Shown here in pieces: positions 11,209 through 24,700 of a stretch of 64,000 nucleotides of DNA. The notes under the pieces are model-generated. The model was not told where the DNA came from. It was given only the letters and a program-made list of their open reading frames with translations, and did not search any database. How positions within the stretch are numbered: the stretch's first letter is position 1; every line of letters begins with the position of its first letter. The stretch is from Tubiluchus corallicola. Lineage: Eukaryota; Priapulida; Priapulimorpha; Priapulimorphida; Tubiluchidae. The stretch lies in contig JAQGDQ010000109.1 of the NCBI GenBank assembly GCA_030141605.1, positions 199,501 to 263,500 on the forward strand, read 5' to 3'. A program made the position numbers and the translations under genes.

Positions 11209-14200
11209 ATGAGATTTCGATTCATTTCTGTACGTTTTCTAATGACGTTTTTATCACGGCGTTTGAGTGTTGCCTCTTTGCTACTGGTGTTAGGGACACT
11301 TGCATTACTTACTCTCAACTATCATCAAACAAGAAGGGTAAGCCTACACATCTTAGTAAAATGTGCTTGCATATACTGCAAATAATGAAAATGGTGGTAT
11401 CTATAATGTTATTTTTCTCTTATTCCAGTACGTATAGTACTAATAATGAACGATGGAAAAGAATCATGTGTGGTATTGTCACCTTGATTGTAAGGGTGGC
11501 GACACAGTTTTGTTGCTGACTCGAGCCCGAAAAAATGCTAATTCATGCAATTGTTGAAGAGGGCTGTACAAAAATAGTGAAAATGCAGAGTTTACGCTGA
11601 TCTGTTTTTAAACAATCGGTTTGAACTGTTGACAATAAGCAGTAATTGTGCTTCTTTCGGCTAGTCGATCTGAAATTGTTGTGTTTAAATCAAACTGGCC
11701 ATGAAAATATTTCTGGCTATAATGGGCAATTTAAAAATTATTATCACATAACGAAAACAACCGCAGCAGTTAGTACTTCATATGTTAACAAATTAGATCC
11801 TAATGAGAAGAAAGGAAGCACACAAATTGCATTGCTTTTGCCAACAAATCTGACAATGTGTTCAGTGCCGGATTTTGCTAGCTAGTTATGGATGACCTGT
11901 TATTAGGCCTACTGGGTGACCACCGAGGGAATTGTTATAGACCACAGTCATATCTGCAGTGTTTTTACTGCACAAAAGAGTTTACAACTACAATAATTAA
12001 AGTCTAATTTATTTGTCCTACGTACTAGAATCGTTTGGTTCACACCGTTACATTAAAAAAGAATTCTTACATACCGCTGTACTTCATTTCTGTAATTGAA
12101 TTAGAAAGACCGTTTTATATAATTCGTGGTTCCTAGTTACACATTCATTAGAATTCCACTGTTCTGACGATAAACAACTGTTTAATTGATAATTATTGTG
12201 ATTTGTGTAAGTTGAGGACCTGTTTTTGCGGCTCACATAAGAAAACGAAAAAAATAGATTTGTGATAAATTTTTGCGCAGTTTACATACTAAGTTAAAAA
12301 ATTTGCAAGAGAGTTGATGTACTAATCTGTCACTTACAGATTGACAAAGTTGTAGAAGAGGCAGGAGCTGATGTAGATAGTTTTAATTACTTGGAAGCCA
12401 GGAAAAGGCAGCAGCTTGTGCAAGGTACCAAGTCAGCTGTCTCACTCGATTTACAGAAACTTGTATTTCACAATGAAGAAGACGCACCGACCATAGCTGT
12501 GGACCTCACAGAAAAAGTCAATCACAGCGGTGTGTCTAAAATAAGTCGATCAGCAAGTGATATTAGAGGCAGACTTCAAGAAGTCATAAGGAAACCGAAA
12601 CCTCACTATTTGGGACAGGACACTTCTACTTTCAAAAATAGTTATCATTATAATTACCAGAGAATTAATTATCCACAATTACAGAATACCGATGGATATC
12701 AGATCAATGTACCTAGAAACGTCCCGAGTACGACGTCGCAATTAGAAGCGTTTAAAACTTTCCAGAAGGTTGATCCAGCAGTTTACAGTGAAAAATGGAT
12801 CGTAATAACTAGTATCCATAGACCTACCGCCGATGTGAAACAACTGTCTTCTATAGCAGGTTGGAAGGTGGTAGTAGTGGGCGACAGAAAGACGCCACCA
12901 GATTGGAGGTACGTTTTAAGCCTGTATTGAAATTCTTCTTAGATGTGCCTTGACGGAACTATTAAATTATTACATTTAATTTACATTGTTACATTTATTA
13001 CATTAGTACAAATTATTGCATTTATATTACTACGTAAGACATCCGGAATGTGTTATGCGTTATGCGTATGCAAGCGCGTATAAACAATCTAAGAGGAATA
13101 GTTGTGGAAAAAATAACGCCATAACGCTGGTCTGATAAACGGATGCATCAAAAACAATACAAAGTGATTTTGCGCAATAACGCTTTCCGGATGTCTTGTA
13201 AACGCCGCTTTCATGGATCCCACAACTGTTGTGATGAAGACGTTAAAATGAATTCTAAAAGCTCACTAATCGCTCCGGCATTTCTAAGTGTCAGTAAACT
13301 GTTAAAATATTAAACTTAACATAATGAACTTAACATTGCAATTCTCTATTTAATTAGTTATTCGTTATCATTATAAAACTAAAATAAGTGTACAGCGCTT
13401 TGTAAATTTCCTTAATTTTCTTTGCAGCGTCAAGTTCGTTTTTGTACTCCATGTTTCGTGAACCTCCAAAATCTGTTATTTTGTGCAAAGAAACTTCTAA
13501 ACAAAAAATGAATTTTTTGTACACTAAACTGAATAACCTTAACCTTATTTAGTCAAAAAATTATGTCCTTTCAATGAATGTAGCAATGATGTACTAAGAG
13601 GTGTTTCATATTTTCCTTTTATCAATAATATCGCCATTGATCGCTGCTGCTACGCCTACTACTGTGTTGCTGTTGCTCACATTATTATTGAAATATTATT
13701 TTTAAAGTCACTTGTATTTTTAATTTTTCATCTTTACATTTACAGTTACCCAAACTGTGTATACCTTAGTGTTGAGAAGCAGATGAATCTTGGTTACAAC
13801 ATAATCCAGTCGTTACCTTGGAATAGTTATTCTCGAAAAAATATTGGCTACCTCTATGCCATACAGGTAAATGGAGAGTCGGCACTTTGTTAATAGGCCT
13901 TGTTGCTTAACCGTCCTTTTTTACGTTGAAGTCACTTCTTATTGAACACGCGATCTTTTGCTTGAGTTCTCCAAAAATAGCACAGCTTTGAAGATTAACA
14001 TTTTTGAAAAGCACGTTTACGTGACAAGTAGACAGTTAACGTTTTTCTTAAGTGCCAACGTACTTTAACTGAATTATATGCTTTTTTGCAGCATGGAGCC
14101 AAATATATATTTGATACTGACGATGACAATCACCCAACAGATGGTTTGCGGGGATTCGTTTACAATGATACTATGTCTGGCTTGGTTTATGCATCGAATC

Positions 14201-15972
14201 AAGGCGGGCAACCAGCTCGCGAAGTAAATCCGTATGCACATTTCGGTCAACCAAGCGTTTGGCCGCGTGGTTACCCACTGGACAAAATAGCATCTAACAT
14301 GACCAGGCTGTATCACAAGTGCCAGATGAAGACCCCGAGTATCCAGCAAGGTGTGGTCAATGGCGACCCTGACGTTGATGCCATTTTCAGATTGACAAGA
14401 AAAAACGAGCACGTCACTTTGAACTTAACGTTTGACAAAACTGCACCATCAGTAGTAATACCTTTTCAAACGTATTCACCGTTTAATTCCCAAAACACAC
14501 TGTATCATTACTCGGCATTCTGGGGTTTGTTGCTGCCTTTCACAACGCCGTTTCGAGTGTGTGACATTTGGAGAGGATACTGGGCGAAAAGACTAATGGA
14601 AGAATTAGATGATACAATAGGATTCGTGGGGCCTAACTGTTTCCAGTTCAGGAATTCGCATTCGTACTTTGATGACGCCGTGGATGAAGAAGATTTATAT
14701 TACAAGAGCACCAAACTCGTGGACCTGCTGAGGTCATTCCGGTGTGCATCCAGCAGATTCTATGATTGTGTCTTGCAGTTGACTGAGATTATGGCCAGGG
14801 CAGATATGTGGAAGGCTGGTGACGTCACGTTAGTTAAGGCCTGGCTAGCTGATCTCAATTTTGTGGGGTATGCGCCTCCACAGAAAAAACGTCGTCGTGA
14901 TTTTATTTGTGACTCAAAAGATTTAAATGGCGTAGAGGTGCAGTTTTATCCGGTGCCACAAGTGACAACTAACATAAATTCAGTGAAAGCAGTCAAAGAA
15001 CTGCAAAACTGGTTCACTGTTAAATCTGTTGAGACTCGTCTGTGCCCAGAATTTATTCCAAAAACAGCAAACTCAAAAACAGAAGTTATCTTCGATGATA
15101 TTTTGTTAATTGTTGTGTTTAATCGATATCACTTTGATGTTATACCTGTGCTGGAAACTTTGTATCGACCCCACTTCCCAAACATTCTGTACTGCGGGGA
15201 GTTTCTTCCAAACAAAACCTTCAACGGTACAGAGTTTTCATTTTATGCCGTGCCAAATATGGGCTTGTACGGACACTACGCATACGAGTGTATGATGGGA
15301 GCGGTCACCATGGGTTATGCCGTTTCTGGCTACCTCCTAATCAACGATGACGTTCGACTAAATATATGGAACCTGCATGGTTTTGATAGGACACGATTGA
15401 TGTTTGAGGATACAAGCCACCAAGTCGCGGACGTTAGCAATGGCTTCATTTGTCGCAAAGATAATATAGAAGTATGCGATGTGCCGCACAAACACAAATG
15501 GTTAAAAATTTATAAGAAACAAGTCTACTCCACTCTAGTTACGCTCAAAAATAACACGCTCAATACTTTGTACAATACGTGCTACAAAAATCTAGTCAAG
15601 TATAACAAAGGTGAATACAAAATAAATTTTAAGGTTTCTGACGTGTATTATATTCCCACTGAATTTGCTCAGAAATTTTATCAGCTTGCTACGGTCTTTC
15701 GAGAAGGACCAGTTTTTGTCGGTTTAGCCGTTCCAACGATAATCCGATGTCTGGACAATCCAGATAACGTTCAACATCTAAACCACCTTTTCTTGTGGAC
15801 AGATAGGGAGGAGGGCGCTGCATGGACACGTTGGAAAGAGAGTCAAACTTATCACTCCTTTCATCCATATAAGCTCAGTCCATTGTTAGTTGGTGAGCAA
15901 AACAATGTGAAACATTTCTGTAAAGATGTTTTGCCCATGTTTTACTCTTACAGACCATATTATTGGAGGTGA
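11209..15972 (+). CDS. STELLO/DUF288 family glycosyltransferase-like type II membrane protein
   Basis: Four coding exons, 11209-11337, 12340-12908, 13746-13866 and 14092-15972, join in frame into 899 residues. The ATG at 11209 is the only start in the first exon ahead of the membrane segment. Residues 1-20 are basic, then a hydrophobic stretch (about 21-38, VASLLLVLGTLALLTL) forms a signal anchor, as expected for a Golgi type II protein. The DUF288 core starts near residue 200 with KWIVITSIHRPT and continues with WKVVVVGDRKTPPDW, YPNCVYLS, NIGYLYAIQHGAKYIFDTDD and DN. The DTDDDN motif is a DxD-like, probably metal and nucleotide-sugar binding site. A second domain-like half contains ILLIVVFNRYHFDVIPVLE and SGYLLINDDVRLN, the latter with another acidic IxDD motif. 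In plants STELLO proteins are Golgi proteins that affect cellulose synthase assembly; animal members are largely uncharacterised. The last exon encodes 626 residues without an intron. AATAAA follows at 16168-16173. Confidence 0.9.
13035..13198. mobile_element. Small MITE-like element in a STELLO-like intron
   Basis: A perfect 13-base terminal inverted repeat, AAGACATCCGGAA at 13036-13048 and its reverse complement at 13185-13197, brackets about 160 bases with no coding potential. The adjacent inner bases (TGTTATGCG-like on both ends) are also partly complementary. It sits in the intron between exons 2 and 3. No clear target duplication longer than a possible TA is visible, so the superfamily is not assigned. 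Confidence 0.55.
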
Positions 15973-17493
15973 GCTAGGTACTTGAGCAGCCCAGTGCAAC
16001 TACTGTTTCACTAGAGTTACTGCAGAAAAAAAAAGAACGAATAGATGTAATTGTTTTCAGAAATGCTATAATCTCAGTGATCCTGATAAAAAACTAAAAA
16101 TTAGAAAATGTTATATATTGCAAAAAAGTATGTGAACTTCATGTAAATAACAATCGCCTTATACTGAAATAAAAAGTAAGTTGAATGGTGCAAATGCTGC
16201 TAAATAAGTATAAATTTCGAACTCTCTCTACAGTAGTTGTTTGTATAATAAAATTGATCATTGCTTTTCTAGAGCTAAATGATATATTCTTGAATACTTG
16301 TTTACGTTTTTTGGTAAATTTAAGTGGATGATTCGAGGACAAGGACAAATGCATTTTAAAATTGCGCCTGTTATTGCATTATATGATTCAAAGTGAAAAA
16401 ATCTGTCTGTCTGGTGCATTACTGCAGATAAGCAGTCTTTTTTTAGTGTGCAGGTACGGTTTAAAACGGAGGTATTAATGTCCAAAACCAGACTACCTTA
16501 TGGATTTGCTTAAATAGTAAAGTTATTAAATTAAGCATATATTTTAACATATTGAACATTCTGACATTTCAGTGAACATATGTGCCATGTTACATAAGGA
16601 GTTGTAACATAAGTAACTTTAGAAAAATATTTGTGATAATTAGTCAGACTTCAGTCGTAACACAGTATTACAATGATCCATCGCTAGTAGTAATTAGATT
16701 CTGCTGCTTATTCCTAAATACCAAAGTGCAAAAGAAAGAATCATGCACTAATGCATGGCAAGGGAAACCCGATTATGAACATGTACGTCCATGAGAACTA
16801 GTCTTAAAGTGTGATGTATCAAATGTAACAGATCTTTTTATTGCGCAATGCAAGAGCAAGTGGTTTAACTGTTATGATGGTAACGTTCCTCTGCTGTCAC
16901 CAGACAATAGACATCCGTGACATATTGTTGTCGAATAGTAAGCCAAGAGCAGAAATGTTGTCATTGCCTAAACTTATTGGTCGTTTCTTACTTAAGGTGA
17001 CATGTGGAATGATTCGCTTTCACTTTTAGCTTTAGATTTTTAAGTGGCATTCTTGAACAATTAAGTGATCTGCTTGGTGGTCAAACTCATTGCTTGACAT
17101 AGGACATTATAATAAAAGATAGTCAAGCAACTTTCACCGTTTCCATTGAAATCGTCTAGGCTCCGGACTAATTAGACATATAAACTAGAAGAGTCTGTAG
17201 CTAAAAGTACAGTAAAACGCCGGAAATCAAATTCGTCCTACTCGGTCATTTTACTCGAAGTTTGTGCTAATTTTTCATTGATTAAGTGACTCTCATTAAT
17301 AAATATAGGCCACAACATTACAGATAATGCACAAGCAAATGAGTTAGTACAAAACTTGTGAAGTGTGACATAAATATTATTTGCACTTACATCGATAACA
17401 AAGTTCGAATTCCGTTGAATGATCGACACCTTTTGCACACTTGACCAATTATTGAGCAGAGCTCAATGATTAGGTGCATAAACGTGTTTAGAA
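15973..17493. other. Intergenic region between STELLO-like gene and ceramidase
   Basis: It contains the AATAAA signal for the upstream gene (16168-16173), and its right end must hold the ceramidase promoter and 5' UTR. No TATA box or other core promoter element stands out. No additional gene was recognised. Confidence 0.5.
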
Positions 17494-20400
17494 ATGGCTG
17501 ACTTAAGAATTATTGGCTTGTTGTGTTTTTGTGCTTTAAGTGCTGTGGTACAAGCCGACGATCCAAATTATGTTATAGGAGCAGGAATATACGATATAAC
17601 TGGTCCTGCAGGAAGTATCCCAATGGTAACATCCGCCCAGCCATATTACCTTTTGATGTGATAATAAAAGTAGATAAGCATTAATTCAGTTTAATGATGA
17701 GTTTTGTCAGAAAGTTTAATATTATCACTTTTTTAACAAATATTCTAACATTCATCGGCATTTATGCTGTTTCTGGTTGTAAAATTAACTTTCAAAACAA
17801 TTAAAACTTGAAAATTATGTTGATGCACGTTTCTTGGTTTATAAGCTGCCTGTACGTAGACTATTTCAATACTTTCGTTTTAAGTAAAGCTCGCAGAGTT
17901 ATTGCATTATTTAATTATGCTAACGCCGCTTAAGGTTTTCTCTAAAATTCAGTTGAATATTTTTTACAAATAAATTCCTAATGTAGTCTTTTGAAAAAAC
18001 TATGCCAATTTTATTATTGCGAATTTGCATTTGCGATTCGTGTAAATGTTGGCAATATAGGTTTGATTCAATTACACCAAACCACATCTATTTTATTATA
18101 TTGCAAACAGTCCAGAATTGCAGATTTAATGCTCTAAATAATGTATACGTATAGATGGGTTTTGCTAGACTATCCATGACCACACAAGGAATACACCAGC
18201 GCCTATACGCAAGAGCATTCGTTATTGCAGAGATCACAAATCCCAGTCAGCGAGCAGTGTTTGTTAGTTGTGATATAGGCATGGCTTCGCAGCTTGTTAC
18301 TATTGAGGTAGGTCCGCATCTTGATTAAATAAATTGGTCATAAGGAACATCAGTTTTTTGAATGACTTGTGAGAAAACTAATAGTAATATGTACGATCTA
18401 TTACATACTACATGGAAAGTGGCAATTGGTAAAGCCCATAAATCAATGACTTTGTCATAGTTAGTTCATGCACCGTTTGGTAAAGTTTTCTAAGTAGTAA
18501 ACTATATTTAATTTACTGTATTTCTTTGTTTCAACGACTGTACACATGGCTGCTACTGAGCTACTACTACATCCTGCCCAACATTACTGAACAAATTATC
18601 AATTTCTGTTGACTATATATTCAGGTAATGAGTAAAATACAGAGGTAAAATATAAAGACAGTTTTGCCATACCAATAATGAACAAATCTGGTTTACCTTT
18701 AGTTTCACTTAAAGCAGGTTCATAAAGCAGCAATATCACAGTCTGTAATATTTTTCATCTTTGCAAAATAACTTAGTACTTTACGTACATGATATTGTTT
18801 TTGGTATGCTATTATTTTTCTTATTAATAAATGTATTTATGTATGATTTATATGTTTATCTGTAACCAAAACAAAACAAAACAAAACAAAATCCTTTGTT
18901 TGCTATTTTGCCCGAAAGTAACATGTTCTCTCCTACCATGCAAATTAAATTGTTCGGTTAAGTAAATTTAAGTATAAGATTAGTTCTGCAATTTTCAGTT
19001 CGTACGCACTTCATATCTGTGCAAAAAAAAAACCGAATACCCCAAACCGTCAGTTTTTGCTCTTTAGTTCTACAGAGCCAATTAACAAAATTCAATATAG
19101 GTTATTTCAGTACTTCGAAACAATGTGTCGCAAGATCAGGATAAGGCAATTCTTCTTTCCAAACTGTCAGCGACCTTACAGAAAAAGAATAAATTATAAC
19201 AAAAATGGAAAGCATAAATTGTATACGCGCATTTCCTTGTTCATTCAGGTGATGAGTAAACTGAAAGTAAGATTTGGTGGTCTTTACACGGAGAACAATG
19301 TCATAATTAGTGGCACGCATACACATTCTGGACCTGGAGGCTACCTTCAGTATGCTCTGTATGCTATATCTGTACTGGGATTTCTACCTGAATCGTTTGA
19401 TGTAATTGTTGATGGTATTGTTGAGGTACGTCTCTAATTCGCCACCTTTTAGGAAAAAAGTTGCAAAAGAAAATTTACAGAGCACAACCATTTTTAAGTA
19501 TTACTTGGTGACTCGTTTACCGACACATCATTACTGTCATCGACATCATCACGTCATCACATCGTCGTCGTCGTCGTCGTCACCATGATCAACATTCATC
19601 TTTTTACTTTTATTAATATGTATAGTCACCTTCTATTAAATTTCTTCAAGTCTGTTGCAGTATTTAGATTGGTAAACATTTAGATGGACAAATATTTAGG
19701 CAAAGCAATGGCAAAGTTTTAGGTATAATTGCTTTTCGTATCTCCCAACTTAGTGGTTCCCCTTAGAGGACTCACCTTACTAGTGACGTAGATTCTGGCC
19801 CTACCAGAGCCATCTACATCAAGTAGACCTTGCGGTGAGAGCTGCATATCGATTTGCAGGATGTCAAACGGATTACAGAATTGAAAAGATCCGATTTAAG
19901 AGTCATTTCAAAATTTGCACAAGATCAACCTTATCGTACATTTTTATTTAGCGTTTAATCATTAAATATTAAATTAAGAATGAAAATCATTGCTTGAGAA
20001 TAGTTCATTTAGTTTAGATACACAAAGGCAGAAAAGCAACGCCACAAAGAAGAAGAAACTGAAAATCTTATATTGGATCAAATAAATTACATTTTGATTT
20101 GAATTTAATTGCAAACGAAACCACTTTTTTGCAGAGCATTGCATTGGCACATAGTAACATGCAGCCTGGTTACCTTTACATAAATCAAGGAGAGTTGTAC
20201 GGCACTAATATTAATAGGAGCCCAACTTCCTACCTGCGCAATCCTCAAGAAGAAAGGGCAAGGTATTGATGCAGGAAAAATACATACGAATTGTGCTGAG
20301 ATTCTTAGTATTAAAATTCTTATTAAAAATGTTTAGTATTCGTATTAAAAATCTTTTTAGTACGACTGGATTACATCGGATGGCCAGAAAAAAACTTTCC

Positions 20401-21683
20401 TTGATATGAAGTTGAATAACTTTAGCTATTCAAATCTTGAAAGCTGTACAGTCTGCATGAAAGCAGCCGTATGTCTGTTAATGATGCAAATTTTGGAAAT
20501 CTAAGTGCCACAGTTTCATCGCAGCAAAAAATAAAGAAAAAAAAACAATTAGAAGGAGCATGTCGGAGACAAGGATGACATTTGCCAGCCAGTATGTTCG
20601 TAGGTTTGATAAAGCTGGACATTGCATTTTTTGGGCCTAGATTACTCAAGAGATTTAGAGATTTTAAGGCTTTTGTAGTCACCAAAATGATAACTGGCTA
20701 CTTTGGAATGTCCATCCAATCCATCCAAGACAAAAAGACATTTATTGTAAATAAACTCATGGAGAAAATTAAGAGAGCAAGCCGCCTCTCTTTTAGGAAG
20801 AAGTGACTGAGAATGGAAAGATGTTAAATTTGTTTAAATACACTGATTTCATATGTTTTAATAAATTTTTCCTGGCACATCATTTTTGAAACATAGTTGT
20901 TTTTTACAATTGATTCTTGAAGCGGCATTTACAAACGTGAGAAAAACTCCAGTTACTGGATATTGAATCATATAAAGTTTTTCTGGGTGTATGGTACAAA
21001 CACACAACACATACAAAACTAACGTGACATACGGTTTCATTATTTCGTTATATAATATGTATATTTTGTGCACCTCTCTCTGATAATTATTTTTAAAGAC
21101 CCGAAAGACTTAATTCATTGTACTACGACCAGCACGATCAGCAAAAATCAGACAAGCAGTCTTAGCAAATTTTTGAAGCAAACGAATATATACAGCTACA
21201 ATCAATACAGCTAGTAATCAGTGCAGATGACTAATAGGTATACAGGTATGTCAGTAAAATGTTGACGCCAAGAAAAGACCATGCATGTCTTACGTTAATT
21301 CTGTTTTTAGGTATGAATTTGACACAGACAAAACAATGTGGATCTTGAAAATGGTAGATGCGAATAATCAAGGAATTGGACTTATAACGTATGTACGGTT
21401 TTGTTGTATCTTGACCGACATTGTTTAAGACTGTGAAGAAGTTTAATGTTAATACCAGTATTAAACAAACCTGAATGAATTCAGGTATAAGTCCGCGAGC
21501 GTAACGCCGCTAGTGTGTTTACACCTGATTATACCTGGTCGAGTGTTGTTTGGTTTTTATAATTACCTCAAAGCAGACGATAAGAGGAGACCAATATCTC
21601 AAATTTCCAGCATAAATGTGGCTAAGTGCGTGCGTGCGTGCGTGCGCGTGTGTGTGTGCGCGCGCGCGCGCGTGCGTGCGTGC

Positions 21684-21725
<42 letters not shown>

Positions 21726-24700
21726 AGATTATTACGCCGAAGCACTTGACGATGCTCGTGAGTAATTTGAAATTTATTTTTGGGGTTGTATAATTTTCAC
21801 ATTTTGGCTTCTGTCTCGGATTTGTAAACAAACCTTGGGAAATTACTGATACACGCTTCAGTTAGCTGCACAATACCCCTAAATTTTTTTAATTATTTCT
21901 CATAATAGTCCAGTTGCAGAGTAACTAATAGTATTGTGACCTACTCTGTTACCATTTTTTACAAACTCCATTGATGTCTTAGTACACTTATAACATATTA
22001 CATATTACGAACTATATGTAATAGATATCTATTATCAAGATACAAACCAAAGATGTGTATCCCAAAGCCGTAAAACAATGAAATGTGGATAATAAGTAAA
22101 TTACATGCAAACCCTTTTCATTAGATGGTTTGCTGTTCATCCGGTCAGCATGAACAACACCAATCATGTAATTAGCGGCGACAACAAAGGATACGCGTCA
22201 TATCTGTTTGAAAAGAAAATGAATCCCGAAGATTTACCTGGAAAGGTAAGGAGCTCCTTGGAGCCAATAAGCAACAAATTAACTATTTTTTATACTAGTG
22301 ACATTTTAAAGATTTGAGATAGTGTTGATTTGTTGCTTAAACTTGGAGAATGATGGATGAAATATTGGCATAACTATGAAAAATAAATAATCTTTTAGGT
22401 AGCCTTTTGATAGCGATTCACTTCGTTTTACGTTACCTGATGACAGAAGTTGAAACGTCGTTTAAAAGTTATTATGAAGTTTTTTTTAAATAAATTTGTC
22501 TAGGCTGCCTGACATCATTTATTACAGTTAAGTGATAAATTTAATAAAGATCATTAATGAAGATTATTAATAAAACGTCATTTCAGGGAAAATTCGTGGC
22601 TGCTTTTGCGTCGTCTAATTTGGGTGACGTTAGTCCAAATACTCGAGGACCAAGATGTCAGGATACAGGCGAGTTTTGCGATATGTTTGAAAGCACGTGT
22701 AATGGCCGTGTAAGTGTTTACTGGAATTATATAATCATCATTATTTAAAAACGTTTTCACTAGATTTCCACGCTTCTTAACAGACGGGGGATACGCAGTC
22801 TGACGTACAAGACAGTGTGAAGACATGTAAAACATTGGCTTGCTTTTGCTTTGTTATTTGTTTCCTTCAAACTTTTATTTGCTTGCTGTAGCTTATATGA
22901 AGTACAAGAATAATACACGCGTCAAGTGAATCGTGGCAACTTAGATTTTCTCGTTTCAATTTTAGAATCAACTCTGCATTGCATCTGGACCGGGGAAAGA
23001 CATGACTGAGAGCACAGAAATTATTGGGGCTAATCAGTTTCGGAAAGCGTGGGAGTTGTGGAGTGACGCCACTCAGCGGCTGACAGGAAAAGTTGATTTC
23101 CGACATCAGTTTATCGATATGACTTCGGTTGATGTTACTTACAAAAATGGAATGCAGGTACAAATCAAAATTTAGAACTGTAGACACCCAAAAAATGAGT
23201 GGGGACCACATATTTTCCCTTACATGAAGTTAAGTAGTTCTTTTTATTCGACAGCGAGATATGTAAGCAATGAGCGACAAAATAATGGGAAGCTAAAATT
23301 CACGGCTCGCTTATTTGTCAATTTATAAATTAATTTGTTTTTACTTGTTCGTTTATCGGTTTAATTTTATTTATTTATATTCGTGCAGCACCAGTGGCGG
23401 CTCGTAGCTAAAATTAGTGAGGTGCTGCTTCAGACATTTTTAGCCATTGTTTTAATACTGTGCAAAACGAAACAAACGTGTAATTTTAATGTTGTAATTG
23501 TAATTTTAAACAAACAAACATACGAAAGTTTATACATAAATTTGATAAAATCCTAAATAATTTTTTTTTGCTTACTAGAAAACCTAAAATTGTCACAGTT
23601 TAAGCTTGATCCATTCAAGGTGAGCACGTGACAACTGACAACAAACTGTGTGTGCGACAGTACTTCCTCTACCTGGGCTCAAACATGTGCATATTGCCGT
23701 ATGCGCACAACAGCCAAACACCTCGTTGCCGGAGCGCACTGTGTTGGGCTGTGAAGCAAACAGTACAGCTCTCACGTGCTCTGGTTCCGTACAAGTAAAA
23801 AGAAAGAACTAAAGAAAAAAGACTTATTATATTGAATATTATCGATAATATTGAATGTAAATAGGGGGTTCTGCAATTCCACAATACCTATACACGAGCC
23901 GCCACTGATCAGCACACGTTTAAGGCCCATGGTTTTCCACTCATTATTTTTTCACAAAATTGTAGGGCAAAACGTGTAAACCAGCAATGGGATATAGTTT
24001 TGCTGCAGGATGTACAGATGGCGCTGGAGCGTTAAATTTTACACAAGGTTTGACGTTATAATATTAATATTTTATTGATACCTTGCCTTGAAGAGGAATT
24101 TCTTCCATATCATATTAAAATTATGCCTGCCAAAAGCTGCAATGGGTATTCGGCGATATTAAATTCCATATTGCTAGCAACTACAGGTATACCGAGTCAC
24201 AGGCAGATGAAATCTAATATCAGCACGAATCTATTGGTTTGCGTATGTAAAAATTTGATACAACAAATGTTAGGCGTTTGGGATGACGCATGATTGTATC
24301 ATGATTAAAACATAAAAAAAGTGTTTGACAAAACTAATAATTAATCGCAACTGAAGTGCACCAAACCTTGTGTAAATTTGAATTCCAGTGATCGCCTTGG
24401 AAGGGTAGATCTTGGCTTGGCCCATTTTTAAAATCAATAGATTAGTTAAAATCATGGCAATAGAACCTCATGAATATTTTTTGGAAAAAATGTTGCTTCG
24501 TCAAAGCAGATTTGCAACTGAAAAGCGAATTTAATTAAATAAACTGTTCAGTGTTTGAAGATCAATTAAAAAGCGTTTATTTGGCAGGGCAGCACATGTA
24601 AAGCTGCAATGGGGTATAGTTTCGCTGCTGGTACAACAGACGGGCCAGGAGCTTTCAATTTTTCACAAGGTTGGTCTAAATGCTCTTCGCAGCTTCTGAC

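Noticed and set aside
11646-11885. Open frame with several N-glycosylation motifs in the first STELLO-like intron
   Set aside because: Skipping it gives a perfectly continuous family protein, and no donor site follows before its stop. Left as a chance frame, or at best an alternative terminal exon.
20422-20806. Overlapping open frames on both strands in ceramidase intron 4
   Set aside because: No similarity recognised and no splice borders fitting the ceramidase frame.
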